NCBI RefSeq assembly: GCF_002250625.1
Contig: NZ_NMVQ01000001.1
Span: 1 to 64,000 of the forward strand
From: Enemella dayhoffiae
GTDB taxonomy: Bacteria > Actinomycetota > Actinomycetes > Propionibacteriales > Propionibacteriaceae
Reading direction: 5' to 3'
DNA: 64,000 nt
The position numbers and the translations under genes are program-made. The notes beneath the pieces are model-generated. The model was not told the origin of the DNA and did not search any database. It saw nothing but the letters and a program-made list of their open reading frames with translations. Below are positions 56,538 through 64,000 of the stretch, piece by piece (the stretch's first letter is position 1; each line of letters starts with the position of its first letter).

Positions 56538-59500
56538 CGATCACGGCGAACGCGGGTCCGCTGGTTCCCGAATGGGTGTACGCCGACAGCTTCCCCCAGG
56601 CGGACGAGGAGGCACTCGACCGGCTCTCTGCCGGGTGGGCCTCGCTCGGTGAGGCCCTGCAGGCCGGCGGTGCAGACGTGCACGGCACCGCCCGGCAGTT
56701 GGCCACCGAACACCGCGGGGAGGCCAACGAGGCGGCCGGCCAGCGGCTGCAGCTGGTCGGTGACTGGTTGGGACGCGGGCATGCCGGCTGCACCTCCGCC
56801 GCCGAGTCGTGCAGCAGGGCGGCGGTCCTGGTCCGGGTGGCCAAGCTCGCCATGAACCTGGTGCTGCAGTCGCTGGTGGTGGCCAGCTTCAAGACCGTGC
56901 TGACCTCTGCGGCCAAGGGCCCGATCGGCCTGGCCGGGGCCGCGGTGCAGCTGCGGCAGCTCCAGGTGGTGGCCCAGGCTCGGCTGCAGGCGCTGGCCCG
57001 GGCGCTGGCCGAACGGCTGGGGACGCTCGCGCCGACGGTGCAGCTGGCGCCCTCGCCGCGGCCGACCGGGCGTACCTCCGCCGCCGAGGTCGAGTCCAAG
57101 GTGGCCGCCCTGGGCGGCAGCGAGGCCCATTCGCGGCGGTTGGCGGAGCGGCCCGAAGCGGACCCGCGCAGCCTGGCCGCCGATCGGGCCTTCGGCCCGG
57201 ATCAGCGCACCGCGCTCGACCGATCGGCCGGTGCAGTGCTGGACCGGGCGGTCGCCAGCGCCGGGACCGGGGCGGCTCCGGGCGGCGATGGACCGCTCTC
57301 CCCGGACGCCGATCCGTGGCAGTTGAGCGGCCTGGCGGGATCCGACCCGGGTACGCCGGATCCGAGCTCGTCGGCTCCGCCTGGGAGCAACCCGGGTGCC
57401 GATCCGTTCGGTCTGGACAGCGACAGCCTGCTGGCTGCGGCCGGTGAGGTGACCCCGGAGGAACTCGACCGCAGCGGCCTCGGGCCGGCCAGTGACCGGG
57501 CGGAGGACGCTGCGACCGAGCCCGGGGACGAGGCCGGTACGTCCGCTGCGCCCGGTCCAGCGGGGCCGACCGCTCCGACCACCCAGGCCACCCCGCCCGC
57601 CCCGGCCGCGCCGTCGCAGTTGCCGGACATCAGCCCGGCGCCTGGCGCGCCCGCCGACCCCGGACCCGGCACGGCACCTCCGCCGCAGGTCTCGGCGTCG
57701 ACACCGGCGCCGTCGTCTGGTCCCGCCCCATCCTCGGAGGCGCTCGCGGCGAGGGGATCCGTCGGAGACGGTGCGCCCCCGCCTCGCTCGCAGCCGGTTG
57801 AGAGCCCCGCACCGGTACGCCACAGCGGGCACCCCGCCACCGCCGCCGTCTCTCCGCCGGCGGCGCCGGGCGTACCCGCGCCCGAGACCGGACCGTCCGC
57901 CACCGCGCCGGTGCCGAGCCCATCGCATCACTCGCAGGCCGACCTCGACCAGACGGTTTCCCGCGGCGACCTGCACCCGACGCCGACGAGTCGCCCGGGC
58001 ACCCAGACTGCGGCCTGGGCACCCGCGGAGGTCGCCGGAGCGACAGGCTCCTCGGAAGGCATCCGATCCGGAGTCCCGGGATCGACTGGGCAACCGGCGC
58101 CAGCCCCCGGTCCGGGCGCCCCGAGCGGCCTGCCCATCGGAGGCCCGCCGGGCGGTATCGCCGGTCCGACGGGATCGCTCGGCCCGCTGCCCTCCGGTCC
58201 ACTCGCCTCGGGATCGCTCGGCGGCGCATCGCTCGGCGGCGGATCGCTCGGCACCGGATCGCTCGGCGGGGGATCGCTCGGCACCGGATCGCTCGGATCG
58301 GGGACCTCCACCGTCCCCGGCACCACGGGAACCGGCCCGATGGCGGGGATGCCGCCGGGCAGCGGTTCCCCGGCCAACCCGGGTTCATCCAGTCCCGGAG
58401 GCACGCATCCCGGATCCCAGCCGGGTGCCGGGCACCCCGGTGCCGCGATCCAGGGACAGGCGCCGCCGGGACAGGTGGCGGCTCCGGGCGGAAGCCTTGG
58501 CCAGGCAGGAAACCAGGTGTCTGCGCCCGGTCGGGAGACCGCCCCGAAGCCCCCGGGTGGCGCAAACGAGGTGGCCACCCTGCTCGCCACCGGCGGACTG
58601 CTGGGCACGGCGTTCGGCCGCCCCGGCGGCTTCCCCACCAGCGATCTGCGTACGGGTACGGGGTTCGCACTCCCCCGGCTGGGACCGGATCAGCTGCGCG
58701 GAGCGCTGCCTTCTGAGGATCCGTGGCAAATGGTGTATCAGAAGACTTTACGGCCGGGTGAGGCCGAGGAGTTCTTGTCCGGTCAGCGCACCACTCTCCG
58801 TGGCCTGATCCACCCGGCTCATCAGGTGAACCGGCTGGCCACCCCGGCCCAACACTTCGACGTGCTCGGTCTGGGCTTCGGGGTGGAGCAGGGCGAGGGC
58901 CGCCTGGTGACCCCCTTCTACCGCGACGCCACGTGGATCGATGTGCTGCGCTGCAACGGAATCCGGGAGGAAGACCTGGTCCTGCCGGTGTCGGAGGAGT
59001 GGACCGGGATGAGCGCCGGCTGCACACCCGTGGTGCGCAACCATCGATCCCCGTGGACCGGGACCGGGTACGCCCCGGGCTCGGACTCGGCGTACCCGAT
59101 CGAGGAGTACGAGCTGCTCGGCCATCTGCGGGTCGCGGTGCCGCACGGCGCGGAGATCTGGCGGCGGTACGCCGACGGTCACGACGAACTGCTCGGCACC
59201 CACGACGCCACCACCGGCTTCTGGAATGGCCGCCCGGGGGCCGTGATCAGCCCGCATTCCGATCTCCACAACGGAAAGTTCGCGACCGTCGAGGATCGGC
59301 TGGTCCCGGTCCAGGAGTTCGGTCCGGAGCGGGTGGTCCTGCTGACCGAACCCCGCCAGGTGGTTTCCCGGGACCGGATCAGCGGCCTCACCGGGCTGAC
59401 CACCATCGGCACCTGGGGTGAGGCGCGGGTCCAGGTGCTGCGCAGCGACGGTGCGGCCGTCCTGGTCGACTATCTGGGTGACTCGCTGGAGGAGGCCGAG

Positions 59501-59602
59501 CAGCTCGGGTTCGTGCAGCTCAACCAGGGCGAGTGGGAGCCCCGCTGGCTTCCCGACGCGGCCATCTCCAACCGTTCGGAGTTCTGCCGCTCGTACGCCT
59601 GA
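56534..59602 (+). CDS. Large type VII-like effector with Pro/Gly-rich linker and unknown C-terminal domain
   Basis: A 1022-aa protein. Residues 1-165 are helical (DRLSAGWASLGEALQAGG, RGEANEAAGQRLQLVGDWLGRGH, hydrophobic MNLVLQSLVVASFKTVL), the layout of WXG/LXG-type N-termini. Residues ~180-675 are a disordered Pro/Ser/Gly/Thr linker containing GSLGGG-type repeats. Residues ~680-1022 form a compact domain with conserved-looking DATWIDVLRCNGIREEDLVLP, GCTPVVRNHRSPW, GAEIWRRYADGHDELLG and FVQLNQGEWEPRWLPD. I do not recognise it; no TNT, ADP-ribosyltransferase or nuclease motif is evident. A toxin or surface-effector role is inference from architecture. Confidence 0.75.
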   Translation: MTITANAGPLVPEWVYADSFPQADEEALDRLSAGWASLGEALQAGGADVHGTARQLATEHRGEANEAAGQRLQLVGDWLGRGHAGCTSAAESCSRAAVLVRVAKLAMNLVLQSLVVASFKTVLTSAAKGPIGLAGAAVQLRQLQVVAQARLQALARALAERLGTLAPTVQLAPSPRPTGRTSAAEVESKVAALGGSEAHSRRLAERPEADPRSLAADRAFGPDQRTALDRSAGAVLDRAVASAGTGAAPGGDGPLSPDADPWQLSGLAGSDPGTPDPSSSAPPGSNPGADPFGLDSDSLLAAAGEVTPEELDRSGLGPASDRAEDAATEPGDEAGTSAAPGPAGPTAPTTQATPPAPAAPSQLPDISPAPGAPADPGPGTAPPPQVSASTPAPSSGPAPSSEALAARGSVGDGAPPPRSQPVESPAPVRHSGHPATAAVSPPAAPGVPAPETGPSATAPVPSPSHHSQADLDQTVSRGDLHPTPTSRPGTQTAAWAPAEVAGATGSSEGIRSGVPGSTGQPAPAPGPGAPSGLPIGGPPGGIAGPTGSLGPLPSGPLASGSLGGASLGGGSLGTGSLGGGSLGTGSLGSGTSTVPGTTGTGPMAGMPPGSGSPANPGSSSPGGTHPGSQPGAGHPGAAIQGQAPPGQVAAPGGSLGQAGNQVSAPGRETAPKPPGGANEVATLLATGGLLGTAFGRPGGFPTSDLRTGTGFALPRLGPDQLRGALPSEDPWQMVYQKTLRPGEAEEFLSGQRTTLRGLIHPAHQVNRLATPAQHFDVLGLGFGVEQGEGRLVTPFYRDATWIDVLRCNGIREEDLVLPVSEEWTGMSAGCTPVVRNHRSPWTGTGYAPGSDSAYPIEEYELLGHLRVAVPHGAEIWRRYADGHDELLGTHDATTGFWNGRPGAVISPHSDLHNGKFATVEDRLVPVQEFGPERVVLLTEPRQVVSRDRISGLTGLTTIGTWGEARVQVLRSDGAAVLVDYLGDSLEEAEQLGFVQLNQGEWEPRWLPDAAISNRSEFCRSYA
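58211..58298 (+). repeat. 15-bp in-frame repeats in the effector linker
   Basis: GGATCGCTCGGCxxC-type 15-base units, about six copies, encode GSLGG/GSLGT pentapeptides. The copy number is likely variable between strains. Confidence 0.8.
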
Positions 59603-59660
59603 GGGTGGGTCGGCCCACCCTCCCATGACCCGGGGAACTCTGCGGACCGATCGGCCAAGC

Positions 59661-59743
59661 GCACAACTCCGGTCCCACGGAGCGACGCGCCTCGCTGTCC
59701 CGCATCCGCTCGTCGGTCTCCGCGCGAGAGAACGGAGTTGTGC
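59661..59743. repeat. Inverted repeat downstream of the effector gene
   Basis: GCACAACTCCG (59661-59671) and its exact reverse complement CGGAGTTGTGC (59733-59743) lie 61 bases apart in the 217-base gap between the effector and the ribbon-helix-helix gene. No coding signal is seen in between. Confidence 0.65.
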
Positions 59744-59789
59744 GGCTGACGCCAACTCACAGCACTTTGACAGCACCCTGACTTGATTT

Positions 59790-59808
59790 TGACGTCATCA
59801 TGACGTCA
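59790..59808. promoter_or_regulatory. Double palindrome TGACGTCA-TCA-TGACGTCA, candidate autoregulatory operator
   Basis: Two perfect 8-bp palindromes, centres 11 bases apart (one helical turn), lie 12 bases before the ATG of the ribbon-helix-helix gene. TTGATT (59783-59788) and CACTAT (59807-59812), spaced 18 bases, could be the promoter, placing the operator between and over these elements. Confidence 0.7.
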
Positions 59809-59819
59809 CTATTGGGGTC

Positions 59820-60503
59820 ATGGAGCTTTCGAACTACATCGAGTCGGTGCAGGAGCAGGTGGCGAAGACCACCGCCCTGGCCGACGACCGCGCCAAAGAA
59901 GTGGCGCAGACGCTGGGGTCCTCCCTGGACTCCGCTCTGCGCCTCGCCCTGATCCAGGCCCTGACCGATGCGGCGGCCGAGCTCAGCGACCAGACCGGCG
60001 AGGAGATCGAGGTCCGGATGAACGGGGCCGAGCCCCAGTTCGTCGTCTCGAGCCCGACCGAGTCCGGGTCGGACGCCGACCCGGAGGATGAGGCGTACGC
60101 CCAGGACGAGCCGCAGGCTCGGGTCAGCCTGCGGCTTCCCCAGCCGCTGAAAGCCAGGATCGACGAGCTGGCCGCCACGGAGGGCGTCTCGGTGAACACC
60201 TGGCTGATCCGCGCCGCGATGCGGTCGGTACGCCGGGCCAACCGGCCCGGCCGCGGCCCGTGGGGCCCCGGCGGGTTCGGACCGGGCTTCGGTCCGGGTC
60301 CCGGCGGGTTCGGTCCCGGCGGTCCCGGGTTCGGTCCCGGCGGTCCCGGCGGGCCAGGATTCGGTCCGGACCACGGTTTCGGCCAGGGACGCCGCGGAGG
60401 CCGACGCGGGCCCGGTGGTCGTCGCGGTGAACGCCGCGGCTGGGAACCGCCCGCTCCCCCGGAGCCGCCGCAGCAGCCGGGCGAGGATCCCGAGCAGCGC
60501 TGA
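59820..60503 (+). CDS. Ribbon-helix-helix (CopG/Arc-type) protein with Gly/Phe/Pro-rich tail
   Basis: A 227-aa protein. The N-terminal ~75 residues form a helical domain (NYIESVQEQVAKTTALADDRAKEVAQ). Residues ~98-140 are a ribbon-helix-helix motif: ARVSLRLPQPLKARIDELAATEGVSVNTWLIRAAM. The tail is built of GFGPG/GPGG units and ends basic, then Pro-rich. Similar proteins are sometimes labelled HicB-family antitoxins, but there is no HicA partner here. ATG 59820 with a promoter so close suggests a leaderless mRNA. It is probably a DNA-binding autorepressor. Confidence 0.8.
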   Translation: MELSNYIESVQEQVAKTTALADDRAKEVAQTLGSSLDSALRLALIQALTDAAAELSDQTGEEIEVRMNGAEPQFVVSSPTESGSDADPEDEAYAQDEPQARVSLRLPQPLKARIDELAATEGVSVNTWLIRAAMRSVRRANRPGRGPWGPGGFGPGFGPGPGGFGPGGPGFGPGGPGGPGFGPDHGFGQGRRGGRRGPGGRRGERRGWEPPAPPEPPQQPGEDPEQR

Positions 60504-60530
60504 GCCGCTCAACAATTTCGCAGCCTGACA

Positions 60531-60630
60531 GCGGGGCCCCTGACCTCCCGAACCCGGCATAACCACTGACAAAGTTGGGCGGGTGGGAGCGGGGCCCCGC
60601 GTCGTGGCCGGGGATAACCACCGACAAAGT
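60531..60630. repeat. Direct repeats in the dinB promoter region
   Basis: ATAACCACTGACAAAGT (60559-60575) and ATAACCACCGACAAAGT (60614-60630) are 55 bases apart, and each is followed within 25 bases by TGGGCGGGTG. Between them, GCGGGGCCCC (60531) is mirrored by GGGGCCCCGC (60591). The second copy lies about 22 bases before the dinB start. Confidence 0.7.
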
Positions 60631-60652
60631 GCATCCGTGGCAGGCTGGGCGG

Positions 60653-61975
60653 GTGCGCAACCAGGCCTCCGTGATGCACCTCGACCTGGACGCCTTCTTC
60701 GCCGCCGTCGAGCAGCGCGACAAGCCGTCGTTGCGCGGCCGGCCGGTCGTGGTGGGCGGGATCGGGCAGCGCGGGGTGGTGTCCACGGCCTCCTATGAGG
60801 CGCGGGTGTTCGGCGTGCGCTCGGCGATGCCGACGCACGAGGCCCGCCGCCGATGCCCGCACGCGGCGTACCTGTCCGGACGCTTCCACGCCTATCGCGA
60901 GGCGAGCGAGCGGGTGATGTCCATCCTCAGACAGCTGTCACCGCTGGTCGAGCCGCTGTCCCTGGACGAGGCGTTCGTGGACCTGGCCGCCGCGAACGAC
61001 CCGCTGCCGGACTTCGCCGAGCCCACGCTGGAAACCCTGGTGGCGACGGTGAAGCAACAACTCGCCGACGCCACCGGCGGGTTGACCGCCTCGGTCGGGA
61101 TCGGCAGCAGCAAGTTCATCGCCAAGCTCGCCACCGAGCTCGGCAAACCGGACGGCTGCCGCATCGTCGCCCCCGGGACCGAGGTCGAGCTGATCGCGCC
61201 CATGTCGGTCGGCACGATCCCCGGGGTCGGCCCGGTGACCCGGGAGCGGTTGGCCCGGATCGGCGCACGCACGATCGCCGACCTGCAACGCACCAGCCTG
61301 CACGAGCTGACCCGCGAGCTCGGCCGGGCCGCGGCGACCAACCTGCACGCCTTGGCGTACGCCCGCGACGACCGTCCGGTGCAGGCCGAGCGGGAGGCGA
61401 AGTCGATCTCGGTCGAGGACACGTTCGAACACGACGTGCACAGCCGCACCGAGCTGGCCCGGCTGGTCGACCGGGACGCCCGCGAGGTGGCCTCGCGGAT
61501 CCGCGCCGGGGAACTGTTCGCGCGCACCGTCACCCTCAAGGTGCGGCTGGCCGACTTCACCACGCTCACCCGCTCCCGCACCCTCGACGGGGCCACCGAC
61601 CGCGCCGAGGTGATTTCCCGGGTGGCGCAGGAAATGCTGTCTGTACTGGATCTGCGCGAAGGTGTACGCCTGCTCGGAGTCGGCGTCGCCGGGTTGACCG
61701 GGATCGCCCAGGAGGAACTCTTCTCCACCGAATCCAGCGGAGCCCCCAGCGAGGAGCAGACCGAACAGATCGAGGAGCCGGCCGACACCCGGCAGCGCCG
61801 CCGGCCCACCACCTGGCGGCCCGGGGTGGACGTGGTGCACGACGAGTGGGGGCAGGGCTGGGTGTGGGGTTCGGGGCTGGGCCGGGTCACCGTGCGCTTC
61901 GAGACCGCGGAGACCGGACCGGGTCCGGTGCGCACCCTGGCGGCGGACGACCCCGCGCTGCGGCTGCTCACGTGA
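60653..61975 (+). CDS. dinB: DNA polymerase IV
   Basis: A 440-aa Y-family polymerase for translesion synthesis. ASVMHLDLDAFFAAVEQRDKPSLRGRPVVVGG is the catalytic start. SYEARVFGVRSAMP, VEPLSLDEAFVDL (catalytic SLDE), ASVGIGSSKFIAKLATELGKPDG and the HhH region TIPGVGPVTRERLARIG follow, then a little-finger domain. An actinobacterial C-terminal extension (VVHDEWGQGWVWGSGLGRVTVRFET) ends the protein. GTG 60653 (RNQAS) matches relatives better than ATG 60674. Lies behind paired direct repeats. Confidence 0.95.
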   Translation: MRNQASVMHLDLDAFFAAVEQRDKPSLRGRPVVVGGIGQRGVVSTASYEARVFGVRSAMPTHEARRRCPHAAYLSGRFHAYREASERVMSILRQLSPLVEPLSLDEAFVDLAAANDPLPDFAEPTLETLVATVKQQLADATGGLTASVGIGSSKFIAKLATELGKPDGCRIVAPGTEVELIAPMSVGTIPGVGPVTRERLARIGARTIADLQRTSLHELTRELGRAAATNLHALAYARDDRPVQAEREAKSISVEDTFEHDVHSRTELARLVDRDAREVASRIRAGELFARTVTLKVRLADFTTLTRSRTLDGATDRAEVISRVAQEMLSVLDLREGVRLLGVGVAGLTGIAQEELFSTESSGAPSEEQTEQIEEPADTRQRRRPTTWRPGVDVVHDEWGQGWVWGSGLGRVTVRFETAETGPGPVRTLAADDPALRLLT

Positions 61976-62000
61976 ACCGTTGCAGTTGCACACTTGACGG

Positions 62001-63029
62001 GTGAGTGAGAACACCAGCCCCACCCGTAAGCGCATCATCCTCCACGACATCTCCAGCCGCGCCTGGGAGCATCCGGCCGATCGCGGCGCCCTGGTCGCGC
62101 TGCGCAAGCTGCAGGGATTCGACACCATCGTGCGCAAGTGGTCCGGTTTCATCAACGAGCGCATGGTCAAGATGCTGCTGCTCGGATCGAACGTCCGGGT
62201 CTCCGAGCGCCAGTTCCCGCGCGTGCACAAGCTGTACGCCGAGGCCGGGCAGTCGCTCGACGTCGCCGACCTGCCCGAGTTGTACGTCAGCGCCTCGCCG
62301 TTGCTGAACGCGTACACGATCGGCATGGACACCCCGCGGATCGTGGTCAACTCCGCGCTGGTCGACCTGATGGATGACGACGAACTGCGGTTCGTGCTGG
62401 GCCACGAGCTGGGTCACGCGCTGAGCGGGCACGCGCTCTATCGCACGCTGCTCGCCTATCTGATCCAGGTCGGCGCCACCCTCGCCGGCGGGATTCCCTT
62501 CGGCTATTGGGGAATCCGCGCGATCATCGCCGCACTCGGTGAGTGGGCGCGCAAGGCAGAGCTCTCCGGCGACCGGGCCGGGCTGCTGGCCACCCAGGAC
62601 GTCGGCGCGGCGATCCGGGTGCAGATGAAGCTCGCCTCCGGCGGCCACCTGGCCGATCTGGACCAGACCGAGTTCCTCGAGCAGGCGCGAGAATACGACG
62701 CCACCGAGGACCTGCGCGACTCGGTGATGAAGTTCATCCTGATCGAGGAGACCAGCCACCCCTACGCGGTGATGCGGGCCGGCGAGCTGCGCAAGTGGGT
62801 GGATTCCGGGGAGTACGCCGAGATCCTGTCCGGCAACTATCCGCGGCGGCAGCAGGACCGCGACGCCAGGATCTCCGAGGAGGCCGCGGCCGCGGCCGAG
62901 TCGTATCTGTCGGCGTTCCGCAGCAGCCAGGATTCGATCGTGCGCCTGGCTCGCGACCTCGGCGACGGACTGGGAGAGTTCGGCCGCTGGATCGGTGGAC
63001 GATTCAAGCAGGGGCCGCCCAACCAGTGA
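62001..63029 (+). CDS. M48-family zinc metallopeptidase
   Basis: A 342-aa protein. The zinc motif is FVLGHELGHALSGHAL (HExxH, about residues 136-140), and the third ligand glutamate lies in RKAELSGDRAGLLA. A hydrophobic stretch (AYLIQVGATLAGGIPFGYWGIRAII) follows the HExxH helix and may be membrane associated. GTG 62001 start; the N-terminal ~60 residues (RIILHDISSRAWEHPADRGAL) are typical of this Ste24/HtpX-like subfamily in actinobacteria. The target is unknown. Confidence 0.9.
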   Translation: MSENTSPTRKRIILHDISSRAWEHPADRGALVALRKLQGFDTIVRKWSGFINERMVKMLLLGSNVRVSERQFPRVHKLYAEAGQSLDVADLPELYVSASPLLNAYTIGMDTPRIVVNSALVDLMDDDELRFVLGHELGHALSGHALYRTLLAYLIQVGATLAGGIPFGYWGIRAIIAALGEWARKAELSGDRAGLLATQDVGAAIRVQMKLASGGHLADLDQTEFLEQAREYDATEDLRDSVMKFILIEETSHPYAVMRAGELRKWVDSGEYAEILSGNYPRRQQDRDARISEEAAAAAESYLSAFRSSQDSIVRLARDLGDGLGEFGRWIGGRFKQGPPNQ

Positions 63030-63082
63030 CGGCCGCGCCGAGCCCTGGCCCGGGCCCAGGCCGGGCCGGGCCCAGGCCGGGC

Positions 63083-64000
63083 TCAGGCCGGGGCGGCGGC
63101 CGGCTCGGCCTCGGCGTCTCCGATGGGAGCGGTCGGTTCGGCGGGCCGGGTCGGGCGCAGCAGCAGCGCCAGCACGATCGACCCCGCGGCCAACACCGTG
63201 GCCAGGGTGAACGTGGCGTGGGTGCCGGCAAGCAATGCCTGCACCGGTTCGGTTCCCGCGGCGGTCAGCGACTTGGCGCGCTCGGCCATCACCGTCACCA
63301 GCAGGGCCGCGCCGGCGGCACCGGCCACCTGCTGCAGGGTGCCGACCAGGGCCGAGCCATCGGCGTACAGGTGCGGCGGCAGGTCACCCAGCGAGGTCGC
63401 GAAGATCGGCGTGAACACGAACGACAGCGACAGACACAGCAGCACGTGCATCGCCGCCAGCAGCACCACCGGGGTGCTGGTCGTGGTGAGCACGCTCAGC
63501 GCGAACACCATCGCGGTCATCATCGCCGTCGCCGGGACGACCAGCCGGCGGGCGCCGAAACGGTCGTGCAGGCGGCCGATCAGCGGGCCGAGCAGCCCCA
63601 TCGCCAGGCCGCCGGGCAGCATCAGCAACCCGGCCGCCTGGGTGTCCAGGCCGCGCACCTCCTGCAGATAGATCGGATAGACCAGGAAGACGCCCATCAG
63701 GCCGGTGAAACCGATCATCAGCACGCCCAGCCCGACGGTGAAGTTGCGGTGCTTGAAGGTGCGCAGCTCCAGCAGCGGACGGTCCAGCACCAACTGCCGC
63801 CAGACGAACAGGCCGAGCGCCACGGCAGCCACGGCGAAGGAGCCGATCATCACCGTCAGCTGGCCGGGTGCGCCGACCTTGTTCAGCGCGAAGACCAGAC
63901 CGCCGAATCCGAACGCCGACAGCAGGATCGAGATCGGGTCGATCGGCTTGATGGAGCGCTCACCGACGTTGGTCAGCCGGATCGCGCCGATCACCAGCAT
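63083..64000 (-). CDS. MFS efflux transporter (DHA2/EmrB-like), 5' end outside window
   Basis: The C-terminal 305 residues of a 14-helix type drug transporter. FGGLVFALNKVGAPGQLTVMIGSF, FVWRQLVLDRPLLELRTFKHRNFTVG (the typical DHA2 central loop), FLVYPIYLQEVRGLDTQAAGLLMLPGGLAMGLLGPLIGRLHDRFG and AMHVLLCLSLSFVFTPIFATSL are clear. The gene continues beyond 64000, so its start and motif A are not visible. It converges on the M48 protease gene across a 53-base gap of repeated GGCCCAGGCCGG. Confidence 0.9.
   Translation of the reverse strand: MLVIGAIRLTNVGERSIKPIDPISILLSAFGFGGLVFALNKVGAPGQLTVMIGSFAVAAVALGLFVWRQLVLDRPLLELRTFKHRNFTVGLGVLMIGFTGLMGVFLVYPIYLQEVRGLDTQAAGLLMLPGGLAMGLLGPLIGRLHDRFGARRLVVPATAMMTAMVFALSVLTTTSTPVVLLAAMHVLLCLSLSFVFTPIFATSLGDLPPHLYADGSALVGTLQQVAGAAGAALLVTVMAERAKSLTAAGTEPVQALLAGTHATFTLATVLAAGSIVLALLLRPTRPAEPTAPIGDAEAEPAAAPA

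Noticed and set aside
58560-59602. TNT-type NAD glycohydrolase or ADP-ribosyltransferase domain at the effector C-terminus
   Set aside because: Expected motifs of either family are not visible in residues 680-1022.
59820-60503. HicAB toxin-antitoxin system
   Set aside because: The ribbon-helix-helix part fits HicB-like proteins, but there is no HicA-sized partner on either side.
63035-63082. Repeated GGCCCAGGCCGG word between the M48 protease and MFS genes as a separate repeat element
   Set aside because: Only 50 bases, between convergent genes; more simply a GC-rich bidirectional terminator.

Overview
The window is about 70% GC DNA from an actinobacterium. A Propionibacteriales / Propionibacteriaceae-like host is my best guess. 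Pointers are a T-box ahead of ileS, a DtxR/IdeR-type iron box, a GST of the glutathionyl-hydroquinone-reductase class in a lineage expected to use mycothiol, the tRNA-adenosine-deaminase-associated protein next to tadA, and LytR_C and DUF1707 proteins. The species cannot be named from sequence reading alone. No phage, plasmid origin or CRISPR array was seen. The only mobile-element trace is the end of an IS481-type transposase at the left edge.

Left part (1-17.8 kb): mostly housekeeping. A bifunctional penicillin-binding protein with a PASTA domain overlaps a membrane-anchored phosphoesterase, followed by tRNA-Pro, a frameshifted L,D-transpeptidase, the two subunits of a 3-oxoacid CoA-transferase, aspartate kinase, a Gfo/Idh/MocA oxidoreductase, a lacZ remnant reduced to its two ends, and ackA-pta flanked by two paralogous DUF1707 membrane proteins. 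ileS lies behind a T-box leader.

Middle (17.9-25.4 kb): a decayed catabolic island. One intact LacI-type regulator and one intact HisD-family dehydrogenase survive among wreckage: a double SnoaL-like protein with three lesions, a cupin fused in frame to half a nitrilase, a second hisD cut off mid-gene, and a sugar-type ABC importer riddled with stops and frameshifts. The same 10-bp operator-like word (TGCGTATGCA) occurs at three promoters of the island and a variant at a fourth, so the ancestral regulon can still be read. To the right come recR, the YbaB-like protein, dnaX, a two-component remnant, a CPBP protease / TetR pair, the SRP RNA, tRNA-Ser(GGA), hydrolases, an NCS1 permease remnant and an MFS transporter.

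Right part (35-64 kb): class F-like sortase, a HerA-type ATPase, a small VapB-like protein and a LytR_C protein, a K+/H+ antiporter, catechol 2,3-dioxygenase, tRNA-Ser(CGA), an aromatic aminotransferase, an iron-box-controlled Fe(III) ABC importer (fbpABC), tadA with its partner, a nucleoside salvage operon (upp, nucleoside hydrolase, ribokinase), an FMN-riboswitch-controlled RibXY-like importer, menB, a WXG100 protein overlapping a 1022-aa type VII-like effector with an unrecognised C-terminal domain, a ribbon-helix-helix protein behind a striking double palindrome, dinB, an M48 protease and the end of an MFS efflux pump.

The two most unusual features are a genome-style word, GTACGCC/GGCGTAC, counted by hand about 120 times in all reading frames and between genes, and several intergenic gaps carrying 2-4 direct copies of a 19-20 bp unit followed by one inverted copy.
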